DNA of 64,000 nt from Hydrogenophaga sp. 2FB (GCF_005503365.1 NZ_SCML01000018.1:1-64000), one strand, 5' to 3'; shown: positions 39,137 to 48,121, counted from the stretch's first letter. The notes: generated from the sequence alone by a model not told the origin. Made by a program: numbers and translations.

Positions 39137-40324
39137 TTATTTCGACAGCATGCGCATCGTGTCTTCCAGCCCTTTCAAGGTCAGCGGGTACATGCGCTGG
39201 CCCATCAGTTGCTGAATCACACTGATGCTCTGTCGATACTGCCACACCCCTTGGGGTTCCGGGTTGATCCACGCAAACTTGGGAAACGCGTGCGTGAGGC
39301 GCTGAATCCACTCCGCGCCGGCCTCTTCGTTGTTGTATTCGACGCTGCCGCCCGGTTGCAAGATTTCGTAAGGACTCATCGTGGCATCGCCGACGAAGAT
39401 CAGTTTGTAGTCCTTGTTGTACTTGCGGATGATGTCCCAGGTCGGGAATTTCTCGGCGTAGCGGCGCCGGTTGTTCTTCCACATGAAGTCGTAGACGCAG
39501 TTGTGGAAGTAGTAGAACTCCAGGTGCTTGAACTCGCTCTTGACCGCCGAGAACAGCTCTTCCACGCGCTGGATGTGCTCGTCCATCGTGCCGCCCACGT
39601 CCATGAGCAGCAGCACCTTCACGTTGTTGTGCCGCTCCGGGATCATCTTGATGTCCAGGTAGCCGGCGTTGGCCGCGGTCGCGCGGATGGTGTCGGGCAG
39701 GTCGAGCTCGAGATCGTGGCCCTCGCGCGCGAACTTGCGCAGGCGGCGCAGCGCCACCTTGATGTTGCGCGTGCCCAGTTCCTGCGTGTCGTCGTAGTCG
39801 CGGTAGGCGCGCTGCTCCCACACCTTCACGGCGCTCTTGTTGCCGCCTTTGCCACCGATGCGCACGCCCTGCGGGTTCTGCCCGCTGTTGCCAAACGGCG
39901 AGGTGCCGCCGGTGCCGATCCATTTGCTGCCGCCCTCGTGGCGTTCCTTCTGCTCCTCGAGGCGCTTGCGCAGCGTCTCCATGAGCTCGTCCCAATCCAT
40001 CTTGGGCGCGTTGGCCTTCTGCTCTTCGGAGAGGATGCGCTCCATCTCCTGGCGCAGCCAGTCGGCGGGAATGGGCTTGGTGAAGTCCGCGATCATCTCC
40101 ACGCCCTTGAAATAGGCGGCGAAGGCGCGGTCGAACTTGTCGTAGTGCTTCTCGTCCTTCACCAGCGCGGTGCGCGCGAGGAAGTAGAAGTCGTCCATGG
40201 AGCACGCTTCGGGGTTGCGTGGACCGACCACGTCGGCCTGCATCGCTTCGAGCAGCGTGAGGTATTCCTTGACCGAGACCGGCAGCTTGGCCGATCGCAG
40301 GGTGTAGAAGAAATCGATCAGCAT
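39137..40324 (-). CDS. vWA domain-containing protein (CoxE-like)
   Basis: A 395-residue cytosolic protein. The C-terminal half has a von Willebrand factor A domain with a MIDAS motif beginning at Asp242 (MDVGGTMDEH), followed by SEFKHLEFYYFHNCVYDF and the third MIDAS Asp in FVGDATMSPYEI. Such proteins pair with MoxR ATPases to form chaperone complexes that insert metals or mature enzymes. The matching MoxR gene is at 41182-42024 on the same strand, separated here by two unrelated small genes. The client is unknown. Confidence 0.88.
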   Translation of the reverse strand: MLIDFFYTLRSAKLPVSVKEYLTLLEAMQADVVGPRNPEACSMDDFYFLARTALVKDEKHYDKFDRAFAAYFKGVEMIADFTKPIPADWLRQEMERILSEEQKANAPKMDWDELMETLRKRLEEQKERHEGGSKWIGTGGTSPFGNSGQNPQGVRIGGKGGNKSAVKVWEQRAYRDYDDTQELGTRNIKVALRRLRKFAREGHDLELDLPDTIRATAANAGYLDIKMIPERHNNVKVLLLMDVGGTMDEHIQRVEELFSAVKSEFKHLEFYYFHNCVYDFMWKNNRRRYAEKFPTWDIIRKYNKDYKLIFVGDATMSPYEILQPGGSVEYNNEEAGAEWIQRLTHAFPKFAWINPEPQGVWQYRQSISVIQQLMGQRMYPLTLKGLEDTMRMLSK

Positions 40325-40339
40325 GGTGATCTCCCAGAG

Positions 40340-40933
40340 TCAGTCGTGCCGGCCGCGCAGGTACAGCAGTTGCGCCTTGGCCTCGGGCCACTCACCCGCG
40401 CGCATGCTGTACATCACCGTATCACGGATGGTGCCGTCGCGGCGCAGGGCGTGGCCGCGGATGACACCGTCCTTTTTCGCGCCCAGGCGTTCGATCGCCT
40501 TTTGCGAGGCGAAGTTGTAGTTGTCGGTGCGCCAGCCCACCACGTGGCAGCCCAGCGTGTCAAAGGCGTGGCCCATCATGAGCAGCTTGCAGGTGGTGTT
40601 GACGTGCGTGCGCTGCACGCGGCGGGCGTACCAGGTGTAGCCAATCTCCACGCGTTTCACGGCCGGCAGGATGTCGTGGTAGCTCGTGCTGCCCAGCACC
40701 TGGCCGCTGGCCTCGTCGGTGACGGCGAAGGCGAAACGCGTGCCGTCGGCGCGCATCTGCAGGGCCGACTCGATGTAGGCACGCGCCTGCTCGGGTTCGG
40801 GCACCGAGGTGATGCGCAGCGTCCAGAGTTCGCCGTCGGCGGCCGCAGCGCGCAGGCCCGCCTCGTGGTCGAGCGACAGCGGCACCAGGGCAATGCCGTG
40901 GGCGCGCAGGGTGACGGGCTCGACAAAGGCCAT
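40340..40933 (-). CDS. GNAT family N-acetyltransferase (RimJ/RimL-like)
   Basis: A 197-residue acetyltransferase of the RimJ/RimL group. Landmarks are LRAHGIALVPLSLDHEAGL at the N-terminus, the YTWYARRVQRTHVNTTCKLLMMGHAFDTLG segment that binds acetyl-CoA, and ASQKAIERLGAKKDGVIRGH near the C-terminus. It lies between the vWA and MoxR genes on the same strand, with short gaps (15 bp and 10 bp). The target amine is unknown. Confidence 0.9.
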   Translation of the reverse strand: MAFVEPVTLRAHGIALVPLSLDHEAGLRAAAADGELWTLRITSVPEPEQARAYIESALQMRADGTRFAFAVTDEASGQVLGSTSYHDILPAVKRVEIGYTWYARRVQRTHVNTTCKLLMMGHAFDTLGCHVVGWRTDNYNFASQKAIERLGAKKDGVIRGHALRRDGTIRDTVMYSMRAGEWPEAKAQLLYLRGRHD

Positions 40934-40943
40934 GGCGGGGCGA

Positions 40944-41174
40944 TCAGTTGGAGGAGCGGGGCGTGATCAGGCGGCGCGCCACGATCTTGCCGACGCCGCA
41001 GCCCAGGGCGATCAGCGCCAGCCCGGCCATCTCGCGCCAGCCGAAGGCATCGGGTGCGGCGAAAAAATCCAGCCCGAGTTGTTTGCCCAAGGCCCAGCCG
41101 GCCAACGAGCCGATGACAAAGCCCGACGCGTCGGCCAGGCCTTCTTTCAGCGCGTTTCGGATCTGCTTGTCCAT
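40944..41174 (-). CDS. small membrane protein of unknown function
   Basis: A 76-residue protein with two probable membrane segments (about residues 15-35 and 45-65) and a basic C-terminus (ARRLITPRSS). It has no domain I recognise. It is tightly packed between the GNAT gene (10 bp) and the MoxR gene (7 bp), so it is co-transcribed and may anchor the MoxR/vWA complex at the membrane. That role is inference only. Confidence 0.65.
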   Translation of the reverse strand: MDKQIRNALKEGLADASGFVIGSLAGWALGKQLGLDFFAAPDAFGWREMAGLALIALGCGVGKIVARRLITPRSSN

Positions 41175-41181
41175 GGTGGGC

Positions 41182-42024
41182 TCAGCGGTTGCGCTGGTTC
41201 ATGAAGACGAGCTTCTCGAACAGCGTGGTGTCCTGCTCGTTCTTGAGCAGCGCGCCCACCAGCGGCGGCACGCTGACCTTGCTGTCGGCGCTTTGCAGGG
41301 CTTCCAGCGGAATGTCTTCGGCCATCAGCAGCTTGAGCCAGTCCAGCAACTCCGAGGTGCTGGGCTTTTTCTTCAGGCCGGGCAGGTTGCGCACGTCGTA
41401 GAAGGTCTTCATGGCCGCGGCCAGCAGTTCCTTCTTGAGCTTGGGGAAATGCACGTCGACGATGCGCTGCATCGTCTCGGCTTCGGGGAACTTGATGTAG
41501 TGGAAGAAGCAGCGGCGCAGGAAGGCGTCGGGCAGTTCCTTTTCGTTGTTCGAGGTGATGAACACCAGCGGGCGGTGCTTGGCGCGGATCATCTCGTGCG
41601 TTTCGTAGCAGTAGAACTCCATGCGGTCGAGTTCGCGCAGCAAGTCGTTGGGGAATTCGATGTCCGCCTTGTCGATTTCGTCGATCAGCAGGGCGACGGG
41701 TGCGTCCGCCGTGAACGCCTGCCAGAGCACGCCCTTGACGATGTAGTTGTGGATGTCCTTGACGCGCTCGTCGCCCAGCTGCGAATCGCGCAGGCGGCTG
41801 ACCGCGTCGTACTCGTACAGGCCTTGTTGCGCCTTGGTGGTGCTCTTGATGTGCCACTGCAGCAACGGCAGCTTCAGGGCGGTCGCCACTTCCTCGGCCA
41901 GCATGGTCTTGCCGGTGCCGGGCTCGCCCTTGACGAGCAACGGGCGCTTGAGCGTGATGGCGGCGTTGACGGCCAGCATCAGGTCTTGCGTGGCAACGTA
42001 GTTTTCAGAGCCTTGGAATTTCAT
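41182..42024 (-). CDS. MoxR family AAA+ ATPase
   Basis: A 280-residue AAA+ protein with Walker A GEPGTGKT (residues 33-40), Walker B LLIDEIDKAD, sensor 1 in FITSNNEKELPDAFLRRC and the Arg finger in the same stretch. MoxR proteins act as metal-insertion or folding chaperones with a vWA partner, here the protein at 39137-40324. The start at 42024 (MKFQGSENY) gives the normal length; a longer frame into the promoter region is rejected. Confidence 0.92.
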   Translation of the reverse strand: MKFQGSENYVATQDLMLAVNAAITLKRPLLVKGEPGTGKTMLAEEVATALKLPLLQWHIKSTTKAQQGLYEYDAVSRLRDSQLGDERVKDIHNYIVKGVLWQAFTADAPVALLIDEIDKADIEFPNDLLRELDRMEFYCYETHEMIRAKHRPLVFITSNNEKELPDAFLRRCFFHYIKFPEAETMQRIVDVHFPKLKKELLAAAMKTFYDVRNLPGLKKKPSTSELLDWLKLLMAEDIPLEALQSADSKVSVPPLVGALLKNEQDTTLFEKLVFMNQRNR

Positions 42025-42137
42025 GGTCGCTTTGCTGGAGAGGTTGACAGGATGTCGCGCAGAAGAAGGCCACCTTCGCGACCCGGCAGGGGCCCGCGCG
42101 CCGAGGGCTTTGGCGGAGGGGCCGTTTGCCCAGTCTA

Positions 42138-42143
42138 TATAAT
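42138..42143 (+). promoter_or_regulatory. -10 box upstream of the cytochrome gene
   Basis: A perfect TATAAT lies 46 bp ahead of the cytochrome c start codon, in the divergent region shared with moxR. I see no good -35 box at 16-18 bp, so the promoter may depend on an activator. Confidence 0.4.
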
Positions 42144-42189
42144 CGGCGGTTGATTTTTCACCTGCCGATCCATTCATTGTGCTTGCAAA

Positions 42190-42858
42190 ATGATTCAACT
42201 GTTGCCCACGATCGTCCGTTCCCTTGTCGCCGTTGCGACGTTTTCAGCGGTTACCGTGGCCGCTCACGCCCAGGGTGTGACGGGTGACGTGCAAGCCGGC
42301 CACAAGAAAGCCGAGATGTGCATCGGCTGCCATGGCATTCCGGGCTACCAGAACAGTTTCCCCGAAATCCACAAGGTGCCGATGATCTCGGGCCAGTCGG
42401 ACAAGTACATCGTCTCGGCGCTGACAGCCTACAAGAAGGGCGACCGCAAGCACCCGACCATGCGCGGCATCGCCGGTTCGCTGAGCGACCAGGACATGGC
42501 CGATCTCGGTGCCTTCTACGCCTCGCAGGCCGACAAGACCGCGGCCGACGCGCCCCGCACCGCCAGCACGGCCGCGGCCGCGCTGATCGAAAAGGGCGCC
42601 TGCGCGTCCTGCCATGGCGCCAACTTCAGCAAGCCGATCGACCCGAGCTACCCCAAGATTGGCGGCCAGCACGCCGACTACCTGTACTTCGCGCTCAAGG
42701 CCTACACGGTCGAAGGCAACAAGGTGGTCGGCCGTTCGAACGGCATCATGGCCGGCATCGCCAAGCAGTACACGCATAGCGAAATGCGCGAGATCGCGAA
42801 GTACCTGTCGACGGTCGAGGGTGAGCTCAAGACCGTGCCGCAGTCGCGCTTCCGCTGA
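42190..42858 (+). CDS. di-haem cytochrome c (c4-like)
   Basis: A 222-residue periplasmic cytochrome. A signal peptide ends near residue 28 (VAAHAQG); two c-type haem sites follow, CIGCH in AEMCIGCHG and CASCH in GACASCHG, each with a downstream Met (MRGIAG and MAGIAK regions) able to be the sixth ligand. The two-domain layout is that of cytochrome c4, an electron donor to terminal oxidases or nitrite reductases. It is followed by a strong terminator, so it is probably monocistronic. Confidence 0.92.
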   Translation: MIQLLPTIVRSLVAVATFSAVTVAAHAQGVTGDVQAGHKKAEMCIGCHGIPGYQNSFPEIHKVPMISGQSDKYIVSALTAYKKGDRKHPTMRGIAGSLSDQDMADLGAFYASQADKTAADAPRTASTAAAALIEKGACASCHGANFSKPIDPSYPKIGGQHADYLYFALKAYTVEGNKVVGRSNGIMAGIAKQYTHSEMREIAKYLSTVEGELKTVPQSRFR

Positions 42859-42882
42859 CCGTCCGGAATCCCCCGGCCCATG

Positions 42883-42907
42883 ACGCCCGATGCACCGCAT
42901 CGGGCGT
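42883..42907 (+). terminator. rho-independent terminator of the cytochrome gene
   Basis: ACGCCCGATGC, a 3-base loop and GCATCGGGCGT form a perfect 11-bp stem, followed by TTGCGTTT. It lies 25 bp after the cytochrome stop and before the convergent PBP gene end at 42958. Confidence 0.75.
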
Positions 42908-42957
42908 TTGCGTTTGTGGAGCGACGCATGCAGTCGCTCGCCAGCATCGGCGGCGCA

Positions 42958-45900
42958 TCAGGGCTCGCGCGGACAGCCGCTTCCCGGCCCACCGTCGAGG
43001 TGGGCCATCAGCACCGGCGCCATGGAGCGCAGGATCTGCACCGGCAGGCCGGAGGTGAAGCGGTAGTCGGCCGCGTTCGATCCGACCACGTAGGCGGTCA
43101 CGCTGCCGAAGTGCCGCGGCCCCAGGTAGAACACGAAGGTGGCGGTGCGGTTCAGAGCGAGGCCTCCACGCCCGTTCACCACCACGCGGTTGTCGCCGGT
43201 GCCGGTCTTGCCACCGAGCGACAGGTCGTCTCCCGAGGCGGACTGGAAACTGCCGGCGAGCCGGCGGGCGGTGCCCGCTTCCACCACTTCCGACAAGGCC
43301 TTCTTCAAGGTCTTGGCCACTTCGGGCGCCATCACCTGTTCACCCGCCACCGGCGTGGGCCGCAGCGCGGTTTCCCACGGTGTGCCCTGGGCGAAGCGCA
43401 GGTCGGCGATGCGGTGTGTGGGCCGACGCACCCCACCATTGACGACGATGCCCATCAGCTCGGCCAGCGCGGCGGGCCGGTCCCCGGAGCTGCCCAGGGC
43501 CGTGGCCAGCGACGGCACGAGCTGGCCGAAGGGATAGCCCAGGCGGGCCCACCGGCGGTGGATGTCCAGAAAGGCCTCCACCTCCAGCATGGTGTAGATG
43601 CGCGCGTCCTGCGCATTCTTCGCGCGTGTGCGGAACAGCCACCGGTAGACATCCTGGCGCTCGGTGGCGCTGGCGGCGACCGCTTCGCTTAGCGTGGCTT
43701 GAGGGTGTTGCAGGCGGTAGGCCACCAGCCAGAGTTCCAGCGGGTGTACGCGGGCCACATAACCCCGGTCCGGCAAGTCGAAGGCGTCGAGCGCGAAGCG
43801 CTTGTGCAACTCGGCCACGCGCGCCGCCTCGGGCGCCTTCTCACCCATGCGCTCCGACAGGAACGCGCCCAGGGCTTCGGGTGATGCCGAGGGCTCCAGG
43901 TAGCGGAACACCGCGGCCAGCCGATCGGCGCCGGGACGCAGCCCGTCCAGCAGCATGGCGCGCAGTTCCTGCGGGGTGCGGTTGTCGGTCTTGCGCCAGA
44001 AGCGGCGCAGGAAGGCCTGGCCTTCGCGGTCGGCGAACAGGGCCAGGTAGGTGTCGCGGCGTGGGTCGAGTTTGTCCTCCAGCAGCCGCGCGGTGCCACC
44101 CGATTCCTGGTACATGGTGTGGCGCACGATCTCGCGCAGCAGGCGCACGAACGGCAGGTTGATGGAGGCCTGCATGGCTTCGCGCAGGCTGGGTTGTCGC
44201 GCGTCGTCCTTGCGGTTGAAGTTGTGGAAGCTGTGCAGGCCACCACCGGTGAAGAACGGCTCGTGCGGGCTGGCGGAAAAGCGCCGGTCCATTGCCGCTT
44301 CCAGCATCGCGCCCAGGCTGCGGTCGTTCGGGCCCGACAGGTATTGCACGGCCCAGCGGCTCAGGCTGTCCTGCGGGCTGACGTCGGTGGCCTTCAGCGC
44401 CGCGGACTCCAGCGGCGCGAGCCTGCCGTGCAACTCGGTGACCAGTTCCAGGTAGGTCGCCAGCACGCGCAGCTTGGCGGTGGAACCCAGCTCGAGCTTG
44501 CTGCCTTCGTTGATGTCGAACGGCTGCTGGGTGGTGTCGGTCTGCACCCGGACCATGTTGCCCTGCGGCGTGCTTTCCATCAGGGTGAAGCTGTAGCGCA
44601 CATCGCCCAGGGTGTCGGGTTGCAGCAGGCGCTCGCCCATCAGTTGTTGCGTGCGGGCGAAGGCCGGGTCGCTCAGGCGGCCGAGGTAGGTGCTGACGGC
44701 GTCCTGAAGCTTCCCGTTCAGCGTGGTGCTGGCCTGGGCGTCGAGCCGGTCCAGGCCGTAGAGCGAGGTGCCGAGCAGGCCGGCCAGCTTGGTGCGCACG
44801 GCGGTCATGCCCTTGCTCGCGGGGGAGGGCAGCAGCGGCGGGTTCTTGACCATGTCGCGGAACACCAGCGTCTGCTGCAGCGCGGCGTCGCGCCAGGCGG
44901 GGTCGATGATGCCCGCTTCGGTCAGCAGGCGCAGGTGGGCATCGGTGGCGCGGTCGAGGTCCTGGCGGCCTTGCGCGAGGTACCACGAGGGCCTGCGGTG
45001 GGCGATCATCAGCGCCACCGCCTGGCGCAGCACCCGGCCACGCGCCGCGGGGTCTTCCGCCGCGCCGTCGCCATTGGTCGAGAGCGAGGCCATGGCGCGC
45101 CCGAAGTCGGTGCCGAACCACACCCACAGACCGTCGCCCAGGCCATGTACCTCGCCGTGGCGCGGCGCCGCCGACAGGGGCACCGTGTTCAGGTAATCCA
45201 GCACCAGTTGCCGGCGTGCCGGCAGCGTGTCGGTGCCTTGCTGGTAGGCCCGCACCGAGGCCGAGGCCATCTGCCGCAGCTTTTCGCGCGCGTCGTGCGT
45301 GATGCCGCCGGGTGAATGGCGGTACTTCTCGATCTGCGTGGCCAGCGTGCTGCCGCCGTGCGCGTCGATGTCGGCATCGATGTGGCTACCCACCTGCGCG
45401 AGCACGGCGCGCGTGAAGCGCACCCAGTCCACCGCCGGGTTCATCTGCGGGCGCGCAGGGTCGAGCAGGTCGCGGTTTTCGATGAACAGCAGGGCTTGCA
45501 CCACCACCGGCGGCACGCTGTCGAAGCTTTCGAAGCGACGGTAGGGGTAACGAAAGGCGTGCAGCGACTCCCGGCTGCAATCGAACACGGTCAGTCCCGT
45601 GTGGGTCTTCTCCGCGTAGGGGGCAAACCAGCCGCGCTCCAGGTGGGACCGCAGGGCGTCGTCCTGGCGCGACTGCTCCGCGATCTCGAAGCCGCGCTCC
45701 TGCAGGCGTGTGGCGTAGGCGGGAATGCCGGTATAGCCCATGCGTTCGTCGAACGGGCCGTGGGCCGGGAACCGGATGTGGTCCGCGGGACCGGGGGCGA
45801 CGTGGTGCCTCAGGGTGGCGGCGTAGCCGCTCAGTTCCCGCGCTTGCCAATACGAGGTCTGCACCTCTCGCCGCAACAGCATCGCGGCGACCACGCACAG

Positions 45901-46011
45901 GAGCAGCAGGACCACCTGCCACGACAGGCGAAAGCCGGTGGAGCGCTGGTGACCGGGTGAGTCACCCAAGCGTGCCGTGTGCGGCTTTACCCCAACGCGT
46001 TGTTCGACCAT
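42958..46011 (-). CDS. transglycosylase/transpeptidase (class A penicillin-binding protein-like)
   Basis: A 1017-residue envelope protein, longer than typical class A PBPs (750-900). One N-terminal membrane segment (about residues 30-50) is followed by a GT51-like transglycosylase region: putative catalytic Glu178 in LFIENRD and the GGSTLATQIEK motif. The transpeptidase domain has all three penicilloyl motifs: Ser510-T-A-Lys513, SIN in MQASINLPF and Lys935-TGT. It would polymerise and crosslink peptidoglycan. The start at 46011 (MVEQRVGV) is preceded by GGAGGAG at the right distance; another ATG lies 5 codons upstream. The first-motif sequence diverges from the usual EDRRF, so it belongs to a non-standard subfamily. 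Confidence 0.85.
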   Translation of the reverse strand: MVEQRVGVKPHTARLGDSPGHQRSTGFRLSWQVVLLLLCVVAAMLLRREVQTSYWQARELSGYAATLRHHVAPGPADHIRFPAHGPFDERMGYTGIPAYATRLQERGFEIAEQSRQDDALRSHLERGWFAPYAEKTHTGLTVFDCSRESLHAFRYPYRRFESFDSVPPVVVQALLFIENRDLLDPARPQMNPAVDWVRFTRAVLAQVGSHIDADIDAHGGSTLATQIEKYRHSPGGITHDAREKLRQMASASVRAYQQGTDTLPARRQLVLDYLNTVPLSAAPRHGEVHGLGDGLWVWFGTDFGRAMASLSTNGDGAAEDPAARGRVLRQAVALMIAHRRPSWYLAQGRQDLDRATDAHLRLLTEAGIIDPAWRDAALQQTLVFRDMVKNPPLLPSPASKGMTAVRTKLAGLLGTSLYGLDRLDAQASTTLNGKLQDAVSTYLGRLSDPAFARTQQLMGERLLQPDTLGDVRYSFTLMESTPQGNMVRVQTDTTQQPFDINEGSKLELGSTAKLRVLATYLELVTELHGRLAPLESAALKATDVSPQDSLSRWAVQYLSGPNDRSLGAMLEAAMDRRFSASPHEPFFTGGGLHSFHNFNRKDDARQPSLREAMQASINLPFVRLLREIVRHTMYQESGGTARLLEDKLDPRRDTYLALFADREGQAFLRRFWRKTDNRTPQELRAMLLDGLRPGADRLAAVFRYLEPSASPEALGAFLSERMGEKAPEAARVAELHKRFALDAFDLPDRGYVARVHPLELWLVAYRLQHPQATLSEAVAASATERQDVYRWLFRTRAKNAQDARIYTMLEVEAFLDIHRRWARLGYPFGQLVPSLATALGSSGDRPAALAELMGIVVNGGVRRPTHRIADLRFAQGTPWETALRPTPVAGEQVMAPEVAKTLKKALSEVVEAGTARRLAGSFQSASGDDLSLGGKTGTGDNRVVVNGRGGLALNRTATFVFYLGPRHFGSVTAYVVGSNAADYRFTSGLPVQILRSMAPVLMAHLDGGPGSGCPREP

Positions 46012-46207
46012 GGTGTGCTCCTCCATTTGCTGAAAAGCACCTGTGCAGATCCAGTGCGAGTGCGTGTGAAGTGCCGAAACCGCGTGGTCTGCACGCAAAC
46101 GCATTCTGTATCGCGCTGGAGGCTATCTTGCACCTGCGCGGGTTTGCGCGCTATCGATCTTCTGTCGAAGGGGAAAGGGTGACGCGCAGTCACGACATTT
46201 TTCGCCC

Positions 46208-46235
46208 AAAAAAAGCCTCAGCGAAACTGAGGCTT
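46208..46235 (-). terminator. rho-independent terminator of the upstream GntR gene
   Basis: AAGCCTCAG (46213-46221), loop CGAAA and CTGAGGCTT (46227-46235) make a perfect 9-bp stem. On the minus strand it is followed by a run of seven T (46214-46208). It ends the transcript of the GntR gene that stops at 46262 and insulates the PBP gene. Confidence 0.8.
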
Positions 46236-46261
46236 CGGAACCGACACTGCGCCCGGCGCGA

Positions 46262-47074
46262 TCACACGGCGTTGTGGCTGCCGGGCTGTGTGGGCGAAAA
46301 ATGCGCGACCAGCTCGTGCTCTTCCCCCGGGTAGGCCAGCCGAACAAAAGTGACCGGGCTGTCCCCCGTCCAGGTACGGCGCTGAATGATCAGGCATGGC
46401 GTGCCCGATGGCACCTTCAGCAAGGACGCCATCAGGGCGTCCGAGGCGCCGGCCCGAATGCGGTGCTCGGCCGAAGTCCAGGGCACATGGCTGACCAGCC
46501 AGGCACCGGGTGGCTCATCCCGGAAGGATTCATCGGCCGCATGCGGCACGGCCGCCAGGTTGATCAGCCGATGTTCCAGGCAGAACGGCGCGTTGCCGGC
46601 ATAGTGCAGGCTGCGCAGTTCGATCAGCGGCCCCGCCTTGTCCAGCCCCAGCGCATCCATGTCGGCGCGCAGGCTGCGCCGCTTGCTGCGGCTGATCAGC
46701 TCGTAGCGGTAGGGCAGACCCAGCGCAAGTATCTCGGCGCGGATGTCCTGGATTTCCAGCACCGCCGAGCGTGAACGCGAGTGCATGACGAAGCTGCCGG
46801 CCTTGCGCCGCCGCTCCACCATGCTGGCGCGCGCCAGTTGCGTCAGCACCTTGTTGACGGTCATGCGCGAGCACTGATAGCGCTTGGTCAACTCGTGCTC
46901 GGACGGAATCCGGTGCCCGGGAGGCCATTCGCCGCTCAGGATGCGCTGCTCGATATCGCTCAGGATCCGCTGATGCAGCGATACCGCGATGGCCGACTTG
47001 CCGGCAGGGGGCTGCGCCTTGGTCGATGTGCCCGAGATTGCGCCAGGTCGGATAGGTTTGTCAGCCAGCGTCAT
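46262..47074 (-). CDS. GntR family regulator, HutC subfamily (first copy)
   Basis: A 270-residue regulator. After a ~30-residue unstructured start, the winged helix covers about residues 33-100 (SGEWPPGHRIPSEHELTKRYQCSRMTVNKVLTQLARASMVERRRKAGSFV), and the UTRA ligand-binding domain fills residues about 110-260. It resembles HutC, the urocanate-responsive repressor, as does its neighbour at 47139. The two are not copies of one another: the wing and the UTRA domain differ clearly. It has its own terminator and no HutC-type site directly upstream, so its target may lie elsewhere. Confidence 0.85.
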   Translation of the reverse strand: MTLADKPIRPGAISGTSTKAQPPAGKSAIAVSLHQRILSDIEQRILSGEWPPGHRIPSEHELTKRYQCSRMTVNKVLTQLARASMVERRRKAGSFVMHSRSRSAVLEIQDIRAEILALGLPYRYELISRSKRRSLRADMDALGLDKAGPLIELRSLHYAGNAPFCLEHRLINLAAVPHAADESFRDEPPGAWLVSHVPWTSAEHRIRAGASDALMASLLKVPSGTPCLIIQRRTWTGDSPVTFVRLAYPGEEHELVAHFSPTQPGSHNAV

Positions 47075-47138
47075 CGGACAAGCATAGCCGCACCGCGGTC
47101 CGGGCAGGCATCACGGAACGGGTCTGGGCGCGGCTCCA

Positions 47139-47858
47139 TCACCGTGCGGCGGCTTCGTCAAAAACCGCCCCCAGGCGGTAACGGCTGCCCGGGTGGGTGA
47201 GCCAGGCCCGTGTCACGACCCGTCCCATCGACCAGGTGCGCCGGTGCAGCAACAGACAGGGTTCGGTGGGTGGAATGCGCAGCAGATCGCAGGTGGACGC
47301 ATTGGGCACCACCGCCTCGATCGTGTGCTCGATGCGCTCCAGTGGGCCCATCGTCATGAGGTAGGCATTGGGCGTGTGGGCCGTGAAATCCTGCTTGAGA
47401 TAGTTCGGTGCGGCCTTGGGGTTGACATAGCGTTCTTCCAGCTGGATAGGCCAGTGGTTTTCCATGTGGACGATGATCGAATGGAAAACCTTGGCGCCAG
47501 GCCTCAAGCCCAAGGCTTTCGCCACGCTGGCGGTGGCGAGTTCCTGGCGCAGCAACTGGACCGTGCTGGCGTGTTCATGCCCGCGGGAGCGCACCTCGTC
47601 GGCGATGTTGCCGACTTTGACGAGGTCGAGGCTGGGTCTTTCGTTCGTGACAAAGGTGCCCGCACCGGGCTGACGGTGCACCAGGCCCTCGACGACCAGC
47701 TCGCGCACGGCCCGGTGCACGGTCATGCGGCTGACCGAAAACTGTTCCACGAAGGCCTCTTCGGTCGGGATGCGGTAGCCGACCGGCCACTCCCCGGACA
47801 TCACCTTGTTGGTGATGTGCTCCTTGATGCGTTCGTATTGAGGGTTCTTCTTGTTCAT
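47139..47858 (-). CDS. hutC: histidine utilization repressor HutC (GntR family)
   Basis: A 239-residue GntR protein starting MNKKNPQYERIKEHITNKV, very like Pseudomonas HutC. The winged helix (about residues 8-72) contains YRIPTEEAFVEQFSVSRMTVHRAVRELVVEGLV; the UTRA domain binds the inducer, in HutC urocanate. I start at 47858; an alternative ATG lies 5 codons upstream (47873). Sites of the HutC-subfamily pattern lie in the divergent region at 48122 and ahead of hutH at 53493, so this copy is the likely regulator of the hut genes and of the dioxygenase/importer operon between. Confidence 0.85.
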   Translation of the reverse strand: MNKKNPQYERIKEHITNKVMSGEWPVGYRIPTEEAFVEQFSVSRMTVHRAVRELVVEGLVHRQPGAGTFVTNERPSLDLVKVGNIADEVRSRGHEHASTVQLLRQELATASVAKALGLRPGAKVFHSIIVHMENHWPIQLEERYVNPKAAPNYLKQDFTAHTPNAYLMTMGPLERIEHTIEAVVPNASTCDLLRIPPTEPCLLLHRRTWSMGRVVTRAWLTHPGSRYRLGAVFDEAAAR

Positions 47859-47936
47859 CGCCTGTTGATGCATCCGTGAGGGAATGGAAGTGTGGCTGAG
47901 CCCGCCCCTGCGGGGGAAGTGTCGACGCGAAATTGA

Positions 47937-47948
47937 GTATATCTATAC
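47937..47948. promoter_or_regulatory. HutC-type operator candidate near hutC
   Basis: GTATA-TC-TATAC is a perfect dyad 79 bp upstream of the hutC start. ATCTATAC within it matches the HutC-subfamily pattern GTMTAKAC at 7 of 8 positions. Probably an autoregulation site. Confidence 0.45.
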
Positions 47949-48121
47949 AAAGTTTCAAAGTGTGACCGCGGCTTCTCTCAGCGCGAAAAACAGCGCCATG
48001 CCGGCCACACGATTTCACGTTTCTGGCTCGTTTCCACTCTGAAACAAGCCTTCTCACCGGAGCAGATCCGACCGCCCGTCCCCCTCGATTTTAAAAAAGG
48101 GTTTCCCCCTATTTTTGAGTT

